The position numbers and the translations under genes were made by a program. A DNA stretch of 35,845 nt from Burkholderiaceae bacterium (GTDB lineage: Bacteria; Pseudomonadota; Gammaproteobacteria; Burkholderiales; Burkholderiaceae_B), in assembly GCA_023653055.1 (NCBI GenBank), contig JAMNXR010000022.1, positions 1-35,845 on the forward strand, written 5' to 3'. The notes under the pieces are model-generated. The model made no database searches. It was not told the origin of the DNA and was given only the letters and a program-made list of their open reading frames with translations. Shown here piece by piece: positions 1 through 8,091 of the stretch (position 1 is its first letter; every line of letters begins with the position of its first letter).

Positions 1-67
1 CCAGTTTGCGGTCCACGTGTTGAACGGCTAAACCTGAGAGACCTAGGATAGAATCGATGTGGGACAT
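1..67 (-). CDS. 5' fragment of a gene running off the left edge, possibly a transposase
   Basis: Only about 22 codons are visible, beginning MSHIDSILGLSGLAVQHVDR. The ATG at 67 is chosen because a GGAG lies about 9 bases upstream of it. An in-frame ATG at 82 is the alternative, and the frame is closed by a stop a little further upstream. The N-terminus loosely recalls ISL3-type transposases, which open with a short 'LLGLxGLxVxxV' segment. The fragment is too short to prove that. Beyond the reading frame and the start signal nothing more can be said. Confidence 0.45.
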   Translation of the reverse strand, partial: MSHIDSILGLSGLAVQHVDRKL

Positions 68-144
68 CGGTATTAGCTCCATTAAATGTGTTTCTTCGCA
101 AAAACAAGTTTAATGAATACCGTTGTCCCCCGTTAATGATGTAG

Positions 145-171
145 AGCCGCACAATGCGGGGCTTTTTTTTC
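145..171 (+). terminator. Rho-independent terminator
   Basis: A GC-rich stem (CCGCA / TGCGG, three-base loop, extended by AG/CT after a small bulge) is followed by eight T residues on the plus strand. This is a textbook intrinsic terminator. No plus-strand gene is visible to its left, so it probably ended a gene that is now outside the window or interrupted. Confidence 0.75.
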
Positions 172-215
172 TATCTTGAAATTGTCGCCGTCCGCATTCG
201 CGAAGAGCGATCTTT

Positions 216-236
216 CTCATCTAGTCCCTAGATGAG
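216..236. repeat. perfect 9-bp inverted repeat at the 3' end of the hydrolase gene
   Basis: CTCATCTAG at 216-224 and CTAGATGAG at 228-236 are perfect reverse complements separated by three bases. The repeat contains the stop codon and last codons of the hydrolase, so the transcript would end in a tight hairpin. No T-run follows on the minus strand, so it is not a standard terminator. It could stabilise the mRNA 3' end or be a protein-binding dyad. Confidence 0.55.
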
Positions 237-1074
237 GCGGTGGAAGGACCGATGTCACCAGCGCAGGATGGGTCAGTAGCAGATTGTGTTCCGCGTTCTC
301 AATCTGCCGGTACTCATGCATAGGCAACAGTGAGCGAACCTCGGCCACATCACGTAGGGGAACGACTCGGTCGGCGCTGCCCGCCACCACAAAAATCTCA
401 TGCGTGCTCGATTGCAGGCGTTGGTAGTGCTCCCTCTGCTGGCCCAGCGTTCGGTTGGCAAACATGGAGGCCAAGGCATCGGCGTATCCTGGCGCACGCG
501 CCTCGCTGACGAAGCGCCGGGTCAAATCCTCGGCCCCAATGGCTTGGTACCTGCGTGCGCGGCGACGCTCCAGTACCGGAAGGCCGACACGGCGCATCAT
601 CAGGCCGCCAATGCCATGCAGCGAGAAGACTTGGCCCCAGAAGGAGTTCGTCATGAAGTCCAGGAGCGGTGCGACCAGCACCAGTCGCTCGATGCGCTCG
701 GGTCGCTGGCTGGCCATCGCAGCCGCGAGCGCCGCGCCAAACGAATGACCGAGCACGGTCATTGGGCGGTGGGAGGTAATGCCGTCCAAGACCTCCAACG
801 CCTGTTCAAGAAAGAAGCTGAAGTCATATTGGACTGCAGGGCGGTCTGAAAGCCCGTGCCCGAACAGGTCGAATCGGATGGTCCTCCAGCCTGCGGCTCG
901 GAGATGCGGGACCAGTCGGTCGAACTCCCATGCCGGAACCGTGGCGCCGTGCACCAGCAGGATCGTAGCTTGATCGTCCTGACCCTCTTCAATGACGTGG
1001 GTAAGTCCCGCTCTGAGCGGCAGGTAGCGGCCGGGACCGTTAACCCTGAGCTCATCGAGTGAACGTTGCCGCAC
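217..1074 (-). CDS. alpha/beta-fold hydrolase
   Basis: A 285-residue soluble alpha/beta hydrolase with no signal peptide. The fold is shown by LLVHGATVPAWEF (oxyanion-hole HG), the nucleophile elbow GHSFGA, an acid segment GSADRVVP and a catalytic histidine in NAEHNLLL near the C-terminus. The family contains esterases, haloperoxidase-like enzymes and C-C hydrolases, and the substrate cannot be read from sequence. The GTG start at 1074 has GAGG five bases upstream. The gene is monocistronic. Its base composition stands out: four 60-base segments (541-720 and 841-900) total 159 G or C in 240 (66%), against about 49% in samples from neighbours. It also lies next to a possible insertion sequence, so recent acquisition is plausible. 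Confidence 0.9.
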   Translation of the reverse strand: MRQRSLDELRVNGPGRYLPLRAGLTHVIEEGQDDQATILLVHGATVPAWEFDRLVPHLRAAGWRTIRFDLFGHGLSDRPAVQYDFSFFLEQALEVLDGITSHRPMTVLGHSFGAALAAAMASQRPERIERLVLVAPLLDFMTNSFWGQVFSLHGIGGLMMRRVGLPVLERRRARRYQAIGAEDLTRRFVSEARAPGYADALASMFANRTLGQQREHYQRLQSSTHEIFVVAGSADRVVPLRDVAEVRSLLPMHEYRQIENAEHNLLLTHPALVTSVLPPPHLGTR

Positions 1075-1158
1075 TTTTGCCTCGAAAATCCATCTCTAAG
1101 AAATCCATGTAGGTATCGACCATGGTGTTATTTAGGTGTTCATTCTGAATTCAAGCAG

Positions 1159-1183
1159 AAAACCTGAGGCTTAGCCCCTCAAG
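1159..1183 (-). terminator. probable terminator of the racemase operon
   Basis: On the minus strand TGAGG pairs with CCTCA around a seven-base loop, followed by GGTTTTC. The hairpin overlaps the last codons and stop of the racemase gene. The T-run is short, so efficiency is uncertain. Confidence 0.45.
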
Positions 1184-1899
1184 TGCAACAGCGTTGCCTC
1201 CACCAAAGACTGTGTGGAGTCGATAAACCGGAGTGGGTCATTTTCCAGTTCGTGGATCATGCCAAGCGGAATTTCGGTACAGCCAAGAATCACAGATTCA
1301 GCCCCTCTATCGAACAGCCGATCCGCAGCCTGTCGTAACAGAGCGCCTCCTGCCTCCAGATCACCCGCTTTAACAAAAGCGATACCGGGCGATATCAGTT
1401 CACGAAAATCCTCTTCACTCGGTACTAAAGGCTTGAGACCCAACGCCGTCAGACGTTGAGTGTAAATACCCATGTGTGCAGTGCCTTCGGTGGAAAGTAC
1501 ACCGATGGAATTTGCATTGGGGTTGCGCGCCAGCACTTGTTGGGCACTCGCATCCACGATATGCAGAAAAGGCATGTTCGCGCGTTTAGCCAAGTCCTCG
1601 TACCAGCAGTGCGCGCTATTACAAGGCATCGCAATGACTTGTACGTTCGCTGCGTTCAGAAAGTCGACCGCTGCGAGCAGCTGCGGGAGCGGACTCGGGC
1701 CTTCACCTAAAACAGATGCTGTTCGGTCAGGGGTCGTGCAGTCACCGTATAAAAGAACAGGGATATGTTGCTGGTCGGTTTGCGCTGTTGTGGACAGCGT
1801 GAGTTTGCTCAGAAAGTCCGCTGTGGCCAGCGGACCCATGCCGCCTATGACGCCTAGCCAGCCGGGGGGTAATTGTGCGGAGGTATTGAGAGAGGTCAT
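1171..1899 (-). CDS. aspartate/glutamate racemase family protein
   Basis: A 242-residue cytoplasmic member of the Asp/Glu racemase superfamily (RacX/YgeA type), cofactor-independent enzymes that use two cysteines as acid/base. Visible family marks are GVIGGMGPLATADF near the N-terminus, the first catalytic segment MPCNSAH (Cys93) and the second, LGCTEIP (Cys207). Both cysteines are present, so the protein should be an active racemase or isomerase. Whether it uses aspartate, glutamate or a broad set of amino acids cannot be told. Its ATG overlaps the stop of the upstream yecA-like gene by four bases (ATGA at 1896-1899), so the two are translationally coupled. A hairpin at its stop probably ends the operon. 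Confidence 0.92.
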   Translation of the reverse strand: MTSLNTSAQLPPGWLGVIGGMGPLATADFLSKLTLSTTAQTDQQHIPVLLYGDCTTPDRTASVLGEGPSPLPQLLAAVDFLNAANVQVIAMPCNSAHCWYEDLAKRANMPFLHIVDASAQQVLARNPNANSIGVLSTEGTAHMGIYTQRLTALGLKPLVPSEEDFRELISPGIAFVKAGDLEAGGALLRQAADRLFDRGAESVILGCTEIPLGMIHELENDPLRFIDSTQSLVEATLLHLRG

Positions 1900-2492
1900 A
1901 TTCCGGATCCACGACGGCGTTTTTGAAAGTATGCGTACAGGTTCGCCAGGCCCTCAAACATTGACTCGAGCAACTCCTCACGGGCCTCGGCGAGTATGGC
2001 TGGGGAACGTATCTCGGGGTCAGGATGATGTTCATGAGCCAGCATCATCATTGGCACGAGTAGTTGACCGAGTGTTTCATCATCCATGAGGTCTGACCAA
2101 CTTCCGTCGTCGCTCAGGGACACGCCTAACATGAAGCCTGCTGCCCACTCATTGCCTAGGGTCACACCCTCTTCGTCCATGATGAGCGGAGGCACGTAAA
2201 TGTTATCGGTCTTGACGGTGCTTTGGAGCTCGTCCGCAATGGTATTCCAGTGACGCATCAACCATGCCATCACCTCACGGGACTGTTGTTCAGTCTTAAA
2301 CGCGTCGGTCTGATCCATGATGACTTCGATGTATTGATCGAGTGGCACTAAGTGGGGCGCGCAAATCAAGGCACAAAAAAGTCCATCAAGCGCTTCAAAG
2401 CTCTGAATAGAGCCGTGACACTCGGACAAAAAATCATCAAAGGTTTCGATCTCTGTCGGCGTTAATGGATTGTGCTTGAGGTGCTGAGCCAT
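1896..2492 (-). CDS. YecA/UPF0149 family protein
   Basis: A 198-residue all-helical protein of the YecA/YgfB-like UPF0149 family. The signature is near the N-terminus: a DDFL helix, then SFEALDGLFCALICAP followed by VPLDQYI. Later W-x-G/GFM-type helices (NEWAAGFMLGVSL) also fit. Many YecA proteins end in a SEC-C zinc motif. This one does not, and stops at a basic tail (QKRRRGSGI), so it is the short form. Molecular function is unknown. It is first in a two-gene operon with the racemase, whose start it overlaps by four bases. Confidence 0.85.
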   Translation of the reverse strand: MAQHLKHNPLTPTEIETFDDFLSECHGSIQSFEALDGLFCALICAPHLVPLDQYIEVIMDQTDAFKTEQQSREVMAWLMRHWNTIADELQSTVKTDNIYVPPLIMDEEGVTLGNEWAAGFMLGVSLSDDGSWSDLMDDETLGQLLVPMMMLAHEHHPDPEIRSPAILAEAREELLESMFEGLANLYAYFQKRRRGSGI

Positions 2493-2593
2493 GCTAGTTT
2501 CCTAAGACTGAATGCGTAGACGACACTTTAGCAAGTATTTCTAAGTCAATGGTTTCTTTGGTTACGTATTAGGAACTGTCAGCACTAGGCACT

Positions 2594-2601
2594 GCTAATA
2601 T
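2594..2601 (+). promoter_or_regulatory. candidate extended -10 promoter element for the lipoprotein gene
   Basis: TG-C-TAATAT fits an extended -10 element about 60 bases before the chosen ATG. No good -35 box is found at the usual spacing. This is an eye-level match only. Confidence 0.3.
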
Positions 2602-2661
2602 GGGGATTAAGCTTCAATTTTGATTGAGCATTATTACAGCTCAATCCATTCATCAGGAAAA

Positions 2662-3261
2662 ATGATGACTTTTATGTTTCGTTTCTTAGGCGCTACGGTA
2701 TTGGTCGGCCTGATGGCTGCTTGCAGCAATGCCCCCATTGTGCGGAGCGATTACGACCCGCGTGCTGATTTCGCTTCGTATCGAACGTTTGCCTTTATGG
2801 AGCCACTCGGTACGGATCGTGCTGGCTATACAACTCTACTGACCGAACGACTCAAGCGCGCTGCGGCCTTGCAGATGGAATCACGCGGCTATGCCTTAGA
2901 CGAAAAAAATCCTGACCTATTGATTAATTTTCAGACGACTGTGCAAAGTCGCACGGAGTATGTAGGCCCACCCCCCATGATGTGGGGGGGTGGTTTTGGT
3001 TTTGGCTATGGTGCGGGCTTTTATAGTGGCTGGCCTGGCTATGCCTTTGGGCCCGATGTCATTCAGTACAACGAAGGGACGATGAAGGTCGACTTGATCG
3101 ATACCAAGCGCAGGCAGATGGTGTGGGAGGGAGTCGGCACCTCGGTGATCGGTGATGCCCAGCAAACAGCCTCTGATGCAACGGTTCAAAATATGATGAT
3201 TTCAATTTTTGCACGCTACCCATTTCTAGCAGGTTCTCGTGTGGTTGCACCGCGTAAATAA
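2662..3261 (+). CDS. DUF4136-type outer-membrane lipoprotein
   Basis: A 199-residue lipoprotein. The ATG at 2662 is preferred over an upstream in-frame TTG (2620) because AGGAAA lies just before it and it gives a compact type II signal peptide ending in the lipobox LMAAC, with Cys21 as lipidation site. The mature part has the DUF4136 pattern: SDYDPRADFASYRTFAF, a helix with ALQMESRGYALDEKNPDLLINF, and a late MKVDLIDTKRRQMVWEGVG strand. A glycine/tyrosine-rich, Trp-containing loop sits in the middle (PPMMWGGGFGFGYGAGF). Asp is the residue after the lipidated Cys in inner-membrane retained proteins; here it is Ser, so export to the outer membrane is expected. Function of the family is unknown. 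It lies 26 bases before the next gene and may be co-transcribed with it. Confidence 0.88.
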   Translation: MMTFMFRFLGATVLVGLMAACSNAPIVRSDYDPRADFASYRTFAFMEPLGTDRAGYTTLLTERLKRAAALQMESRGYALDEKNPDLLINFQTTVQSRTEYVGPPPMMWGGGFGFGYGAGFYSGWPGYAFGPDVIQYNEGTMKVDLIDTKRRQMVWEGVGTSVIGDAQQTASDATVQNMMISIFARYPFLAGSRVVAPRK

Positions 3262-3287
3262 ATCTTTAAAACAGGTCAGGCGATCAT

Positions 3288-4118
3288 ATGTTTAAGCCAT
3301 CAACTTTTACTTATTACGCTGCTCGCCTCCGTAGTCTATGTATTTTGATGCTGTGTTTCTCGTCAGCGTTCTCTGTCGCCAGCGCGCAGGAGAAAGCACT
3401 GACGGGTTTCGGCATCGTGCTCATGCATGGCAAAGGCGGGCAGCCTGGTGGCTATATTCAGCCAATGGCCTTGGCGCTTGAGGCTGAAGGTGCGTTGGTC
3501 GTGATGCCAAAAATGGCGTGGAGCGGCACCAAAGGCCGGCCTGATTCTTACAGCGTGTCTTATACAAATGCGCTGTTGGAAATCGATCGTGCCATTGCAC
3601 AACTCAAGTCGCAAGGCGCCACTAAGATTTTTGTGGCGGGTCAAAGCTTAGGTGCCAATGCAGCATTGGGATTTGCAGCCAAAAATGGAGCGGAAATTTC
3701 TGGAATCGTGCTATTGGCGGCGGGTCACACGCCAGAGCGCGTGAGATTGCCTGAGATTGCTACAGCGCTGGCGAGTGCGCAGCAGTTAATGTCCTCTGGA
3801 AAGGGGCAAGAGGTTGCGAACTATCCAGACTTTAATCAAGGAAAAATATTTCATACTCGCGCAACGGCTGAGGCCTATGTGAGTTTTTTTGATCCCAAGG
3901 GCCCTGCCGTCATGCCCACGAATGCTTCGTTGTTACCCTCAATGCCGATGCTTTGGGTGATCGGGCGACGTGATGGACTGGTCAGTGCGGGTCGAGGCTA
4001 TGTCTTTGACAGAGCGCCTGCAAACAAGAAAAGTCGATATGTTGAGATTGATGCAGGTCATATCGACACCCCTCAGGTTGCACCTGCAGAAGTGATTGCT
4101 TGGCTCAAGACGCTATAA
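3288..4118 (+). CDS. exported alpha/beta hydrolase
   Basis: A 276-residue protein with a Sec-type signal peptide (basic N-terminus, hydrophobic core, ASA-Q cleavage near residue 33). The mature part is a small alpha/beta hydrolase: LMHGKGGQPGG forms the oxyanion loop, GQSLGANAAL is the nucleophile elbow (Ser120), GRRDGLV gives the likely catalytic Asp, and DAGHIDTP the His. The layout resembles dienelactone-hydrolase-like or DUF3530-like esterases, with the substrate unknown. The stop codon is directly followed by the ATG of the next gene with no spacing, so this hydrolase and the following serine hydrolase are almost certainly made together and act in the same compartment. Confidence 0.88.
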   Translation: MFKPSTFTYYAARLRSLCILMLCFSSAFSVASAQEKALTGFGIVLMHGKGGQPGGYIQPMALALEAEGALVVMPKMAWSGTKGRPDSYSVSYTNALLEIDRAIAQLKSQGATKIFVAGQSLGANAALGFAAKNGAEISGIVLLAAGHTPERVRLPEIATALASAQQLMSSGKGQEVANYPDFNQGKIFHTRATAEAYVSFFDPKGPAVMPTNASLLPSMPMLWVIGRRDGLVSAGRGYVFDRAPANKKSRYVEIDAGHIDTPQVAPAEVIAWLKTL

Positions 4119-5258
4119 ATGAATCTCCCCATGCGGTATTCAATTTTTCTAATGATGTGGATGGTGATTAATGTCTCGGCTAACGCTCAGGGTGTCGCCG
4201 AGGTCAGTCCACGACGGGCTGCAGGTGGAATGGCGACTGAATTTAAAAATCACCAATACGCTGCGGATCCGAGCTTTGTCGCTTTGCCAAGGCGCGAGCC
4301 TCTGGGTCGAGAAATTGATATTGTGCGTCAAGCGCAGCAGATCGTGGATCAGAATCCTTTGCTGAGCATGATCTTGGTTGAGCGTGGCGAAATTATTTTT
4401 GAGGCCTATAAAAGTCCCGCTCGCGCCGATCGTCCAAACTTTTCTTGGTCGATGAGTAAAAGTTTGACCGCCTATACCTTGGGCATGATGCATTGCGAGG
4501 GGGAATTTCCTGATTTGGATACGCCGGCACAGACATACTCAGCAGACTTGTCAGGGACGGTCTACGGTGAGGCGACCGTGCGGCAGCTACTTACGATGCG
4601 CTCGGGGGTGAGACGCGCCATTGCCAGTGGTGATCATTTAGTCGTTCAGTCAAATTGCGAAGTGGGTGTGGACTGCGACGGTTGGCAGCGGATGCGTGCA
4701 CAAAAGTTGAGTGGACTTGAGTATCTTCACGCTGTCAAAGAACGCGACATTGAGTCTGGTCGGGAGTTTCGATATTCTGGAACAGACACCTTAGCGCTTG
4801 GAAATATCATCGAAAAAAATGGCGGTTTACTACAAGCGTTTCATCGGTATATTTGGAGCAAGATTGGCGCGGAGGGGGCGGGATATTGGCTGCTCGATAG
4901 AGAAAATGTACCAATTGCGCAGGCGGGGTTTAGTGCGACAACACGTGACTGGGCGCGCATGGCAATGTACAGCGTCACATTATTAAAAAATGGCACGCCT
5001 TGCCAGCAGGCGTTTATGCGACAAGCGACGACTCAGCAGGCGGTCAACCGTGGAAAAGTTGGGCAGGCGCATCGGGGTTATGGCTATCAGACTTGGATCA
5101 CGACAGATGGGCCAAGAGATTCGTATTGGTGGTTAGGGTACGGTGGGCAGCGCGTGGCTGTTGATCCAGAGAAAGAAAGAATTTTGGTGGTCACCAGCCA
5201 GCGAGAGTCCTATATGAACAAGGTAAGACTACTCTTCGCTGACTGGCAACGGAATTAA
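4119..5258 (+). CDS. exported serine hydrolase of the beta-lactamase (class C/6-aminohexanoate-dimer hydrolase) fold
   Basis: A 379-residue protein with an N-terminal signal peptide ending near SANAQG. The catalytic SxxK motif is SMSK (Ser111, Lys114) in the context FSWSMSKSLTAYTLG. A YSGTD segment supplies the Tyr of the YxN-type motif, and LGYGGQRVAV replaces the KTG box, a pattern typical of the esterase/amide hydrolase branch rather than true beta-lactamases. Related enzymes cleave esters, D-amino-acid amides or nylon oligomers. The ATG at 4119 abuts the upstream stop; an in-frame ATG at 4131 would give a slightly shorter signal peptide. The gene is convergent with the Bug receptor, with only 12 bases between them. 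Confidence 0.9.
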   Translation: MNLPMRYSIFLMMWMVINVSANAQGVAEVSPRRAAGGMATEFKNHQYAADPSFVALPRREPLGREIDIVRQAQQIVDQNPLLSMILVERGEIIFEAYKSPARADRPNFSWSMSKSLTAYTLGMMHCEGEFPDLDTPAQTYSADLSGTVYGEATVRQLLTMRSGVRRAIASGDHLVVQSNCEVGVDCDGWQRMRAQKLSGLEYLHAVKERDIESGREFRYSGTDTLALGNIIEKNGGLLQAFHRYIWSKIGAEGAGYWLLDRENVPIAQAGFSATTRDWARMAMYSVTLLKNGTPCQQAFMRQATTQQAVNRGKVGQAHRGYGYQTWITTDGPRDSYWWLGYGGQRVAVDPEKERILVVTSQRESYMNKVRLLFADWQRN

Positions 5259-5270
5259 AAGGATTGAGGA

Positions 5271-6263
5271 CTAGTTGAGCTTGATGTTGTTTGCTTTTCC
5301 AACCTCTTGCCATTTTTTGTTGTCGGTCCTGACGTATTCGGCAAACTGCTCAGGGGTGTCGCCGACGGGTTGAGCGCCCAACTCAAGCATTTTTTGTTGC
5401 ATCTCAGGCGTTTTTAAAATCGCAACAATGTGTTTGTTTAGGTCATCCACGAGTGGTTTTGGTGTGCCCGCAGGCGCAAATAACCCAAACCATGCTGACA
5501 TGTCATAACCGGGGACGCCCGCTTCGGTCAAAGTGGGGATCTCTGGTGCGGCAGGCCAGCGTTTATCAGTGGTAACAGCCAGTGCACGTACCTTGCCAGC
5601 TTTAATCAGATTCATCGATGATGGCAAGTTATCAAAACCGATTTGCACTTGTCCCCCCATCAAGTCGGTCAACATCGGCGCGCCGCCTTTGTAAGGGATG
5701 TGGGCGATATCGATTTGAGCAAGTGTTTTGAGCAGTTCGCCGCTCATGTGTGGCGAGCCACCATGGCTAGTCGAACCAAAATTAATCGAACCAGGTTTCG
5801 CTTTGGCCAACGCAATCAGCTCTTTGACATCTTTGGCTGGGAACGCGGGGCTCGCCAACAAAACATTGGGCGTGCTGGCGACAAGGGTCACAGGCACAAA
5901 ATCCTTGGTGGGATCATAAGGTGGAGGCGACTGTAGCGCTGTGATAATGCCGTGGGAGGCGATCGTGCCCATGACAAGTGTTCGACCATCAGGGGCTGCT
6001 TTGGATACCTGTTGTGAGCCAATCACACCGCCTGCGCCTGCTTTGTTTTCAATGACGACTGTCATGCCGGTGCGCTGCTGTAGGCCGGGTGCGAGGTTGC
6101 GGGCCAACAGGTCTGTTGTGCCACCGGGCGGGTAGGGCACGACGATACGTAAGGTTTTGTCAGTCGACTGTGCGCCAGCAAGTGCCGACCATGCGAGGAG
6201 CGTCGTGAGTGCGAGGCCTTTGAGCGTGGTGCGGCGTGTATGAGTACGAGTGGGATGAGTCAT
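5271..6263 (-). CDS. Bug/TctC-family periplasmic substrate-binding protein
   Basis: A 330-residue periplasmic receptor of the tripartite tricarboxylate transporter (TTT) type. Family marks are the first strand LRIVVPYPPGGTTDLLAR, the loop VVIENKAGAGGVIGSQ and the segment INFGSTSHGGSPHM. The signal peptide carries TRRTTLK, close to a twin-arginine motif, so Tat export is possible. Bug proteins bind small carboxylates through main-chain contacts, and ligands cannot be predicted. No TctA or TctB membrane subunit is in the window, so it is an orphan receptor. It lies 71 bases downstream of the AtuA-type pair on the same strand, suggesting that it captures the substrate which that pathway degrades. 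Confidence 0.93.
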   Translation of the reverse strand: MTHPTRTHTRRTTLKGLALTTLLAWSALAGAQSTDKTLRIVVPYPPGGTTDLLARNLAPGLQQRTGMTVVIENKAGAGGVIGSQQVSKAAPDGRTLVMGTIASHGIITALQSPPPYDPTKDFVPVTLVASTPNVLLASPAFPAKDVKELIALAKAKPGSINFGSTSHGGSPHMSGELLKTLAQIDIAHIPYKGGAPMLTDLMGGQVQIGFDNLPSSMNLIKAGKVRALAVTTDKRWPAAPEIPTLTEAGVPGYDMSAWFGLFAPAGTPKPLVDDLNKHIVAILKTPEMQQKMLELGAQPVGDTPEQFAEYVRTDNKKWQEVGKANNIKLN

Positions 6264-6334
6264 GATGTCTCCTGATTATTATGAGGTTTTTATTACATGA
6301 TCGGTTTAGTCGGTTCAGTATGGATTGCGTAAGA

Positions 6335-6691
6335 TCAGGCAATCAGTTCTGGGGCCTTTAGAAAAGCTTTTAAATGCTCGGGCACTTCGATTTCAAAGCC
6401 TAGCACTGCAGCGGAAAGTGCCTTGCCATAGTTGTCTAGACACAGGCTTCTGGAGACGCCGCCACCGAGCGCACCCTGACAGACAAAGTTCATCGCATGA
6501 ATATTGTCGACGTCGTAGCGCGTCACAGTGCCAGTAATGGCGCCACCATAGAATTTTTTGAAGCGTTCTTCGGTGAGTTGTTCTTTGAGCAGGGGATAAA
6601 GCTCAGGTGCATAAGCAAAGACAGCAATGTTGGATGTGTTGCCTTTGTCGCCCGAGCGCGTATGCGCGACGTGTTGAAGTTTGACTTTCAT
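6335..6691 (-). CDS. AtuA-associated small subunit (AtuA C-terminal ferredoxin-like domain protein)
   Basis: A 118-residue protein matching the small domain that is fused to, or encoded after, AtuA-type proteins. It starts KVKLQHVAHTRSGDKGNTSNIAVFAY, the conserved HxRSGDKGN signature of this family, and contains NFVCQGALGGGVSRSLCLDNYGK. In AtuA systems for acyclic terpenes the large and small parts work together in acyl-CoA hydration or isomerisation. It begins three bases after the stop of the large AtuA-like gene, so the two almost certainly form a complex. Family assignment is firm; substrate is unknown. Confidence 0.85.
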   Translation of the reverse strand: MKVKLQHVAHTRSGDKGNTSNIAVFAYAPELYPLLKEQLTEERFKKFYGGAITGTVTRYDVDNIHAMNFVCQGALGGGVSRSLCLDNYGKALSAAVLGFEIEVPEHLKAFLKAPELIA

Positions 6692-6694
6692 GGC

Positions 6695-8050
6695 TTAGCT
6701 CTCAATGTAGGTGACAGACGCAGGGACTTTTTCGCGCGGGACGAGTGAAGACCACACGCCAATTACTTCGCGGGTACGGTCCTGGTGCGGCACGCGCTTG
6801 CCCGTGTGGGCAATGCCTGAGACAGCCATGCCATCAATTTCGCGCCCAACCTTGGCGGCTTCTTCTTTCGTTTTTGTTCGTGCAGCGACACGCACCGCAA
6901 TTTCGTAAGGCTCTGGGGCATCTGCCGGAGTTGCATCGCCATGGATGGCATTCAAGCCAAGAAAATCAATGCGGAGATCTTCGGCTTGAAGCTTGACGAT
7001 TTTGAAGCGTTCCTCGAGTACTTTTTTGGCGATCTGCGCGCGTCGCAGGGCACCAGGGCCAGCATAAAAAAACATGTCTTCGCCAATATGACCTTCGGTG
7101 CAGCCAATAGAAACTTTAAGTGTGGGTGTGCGTGGTTTACCGCTGATGTGACTCACGTGCACACGATCTGGGCCGACTTGTTCGAGTTTGACAGTGGTGA
7201 AATCCACGACGACATCAGGCGTGAGGTAGTTGGCGGGGTCGTGGACTTCGTACAGGAGTTGTTCTTTCACAGTCTGCAACGTGACCGCACCGCCTGTGCC
7301 GGCGACCTTGGTGATGACGGCGCTACCGTCACGGCTCACGATTGCAATAGGGAAGCCGAATTTCCATGGCTCAGACACGTCTTTGAACCCCGGATCCATA
7401 AAGTAACCACCGGTAACCTGTGCGCCGCACTCCATCAGGTGGCCGATGCCTGTCCCTTGGCCGAGTTTGACGTGATCCAAGGGATCCCAGCCAAACTCGA
7501 ACATCATGGGTGCCATAAAGATAGACGGGTCTGCGACGCGTCCCGTGATGACGATTTGAGCGCCAGCTTTCAGCGCCTCGACGATGGGCTCTGCGCCGAG
7601 GTAGGCCTCAGCGGAGATCAGGGTGGACTGAAGTGTGGAGGTTTTTTCACCTGTTTCCATGATTGTGTCGGTCATTTCCAGGACATGCTCGGTGATGAGG
7701 CTGCCGTTGACAGAGGCGATTTTCACACCGCTGTAACCTAATTCTTGTAAAAGTTCAGCAACGCGTCGTGCCGCAGCGTCGGGATTGATCCATCCCTGAT
7801 TGGTGATGATTTTGGTGCCACGTTTCATGCAGGCGGGGAGGACGGCCTTCATGCGGTCATCAAGATAGGTGTCGTAGCCCGGAAAAGACTTATCGCGTCT
7901 GGCTCGAACTTGTGCGGCAGAGACGGTGGCCTCAGCCATGGTTTCAAAGCATAGGTAGTCTAGATCGCCTAGTTCTGCGTTTTGGGCAGCAGGTTCAACG
8001 CGATCCCCCCACCATGCGGCACCTGAACCGATGCGAATGGTTTCTTTCAT
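6695..8050 (-). CDS. AtuA-like protein (DUF1446, acyclic terpene utilisation family)
   Basis: A 451-residue cytoplasmic protein of the usual length for DUF1446. Recognisable segments are IRIGSGAAWWGDR at the start, LDYLCFETMAEATVS, ITNQGWINPDAAARR, IVITGRVADPSIFMAP and GCTEGHIGEDMFFYAGPGALRRAQ. AtuA acts in the citronellol/geraniol pathway of Pseudomonas, but the family is much wider and many members sit with Bug receptors, as here. The ATG at 8050 has GAGGAG a few bases upstream. It heads a three-gene operon (AtuA-like, small subunit, Bug receptor). A perfect inverted repeat at 8092-8118 lies in its promoter region and may be the operator. Confidence 0.92.
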   Translation of the reverse strand: MKETIRIGSGAAWWGDRVEPAAQNAELGDLDYLCFETMAEATVSAAQVRARRDKSFPGYDTYLDDRMKAVLPACMKRGTKIITNQGWINPDAAARRVAELLQELGYSGVKIASVNGSLITEHVLEMTDTIMETGEKTSTLQSTLISAEAYLGAEPIVEALKAGAQIVITGRVADPSIFMAPMMFEFGWDPLDHVKLGQGTGIGHLMECGAQVTGGYFMDPGFKDVSEPWKFGFPIAIVSRDGSAVITKVAGTGGAVTLQTVKEQLLYEVHDPANYLTPDVVVDFTTVKLEQVGPDRVHVSHISGKPRTPTLKVSIGCTEGHIGEDMFFYAGPGALRRAQIAKKVLEERFKIVKLQAEDLRIDFLGLNAIHGDATPADAPEPYEIAVRVAARTKTKEEAAKVGREIDGMAVSGIAHTGKRVPHQDRTREVIGVWSSLVPREKVPASVTYIES

Positions 8051-8091
8051 TTTGTCGCTCCTCTCAGTTTTTTGAATGTTATCTATGAATC

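Noticed and set aside
1472-2089. plus-strand reading frame of 205 codons
   Set aside because: Antisense to the racemase and YecA-like genes, both with strong family motifs.
6941-7741. plus-strand reading frame of 266 codons
   Set aside because: Antisense shadow of the AtuA-like gene, which has a clear family signature; the shadow translation shows no domain.
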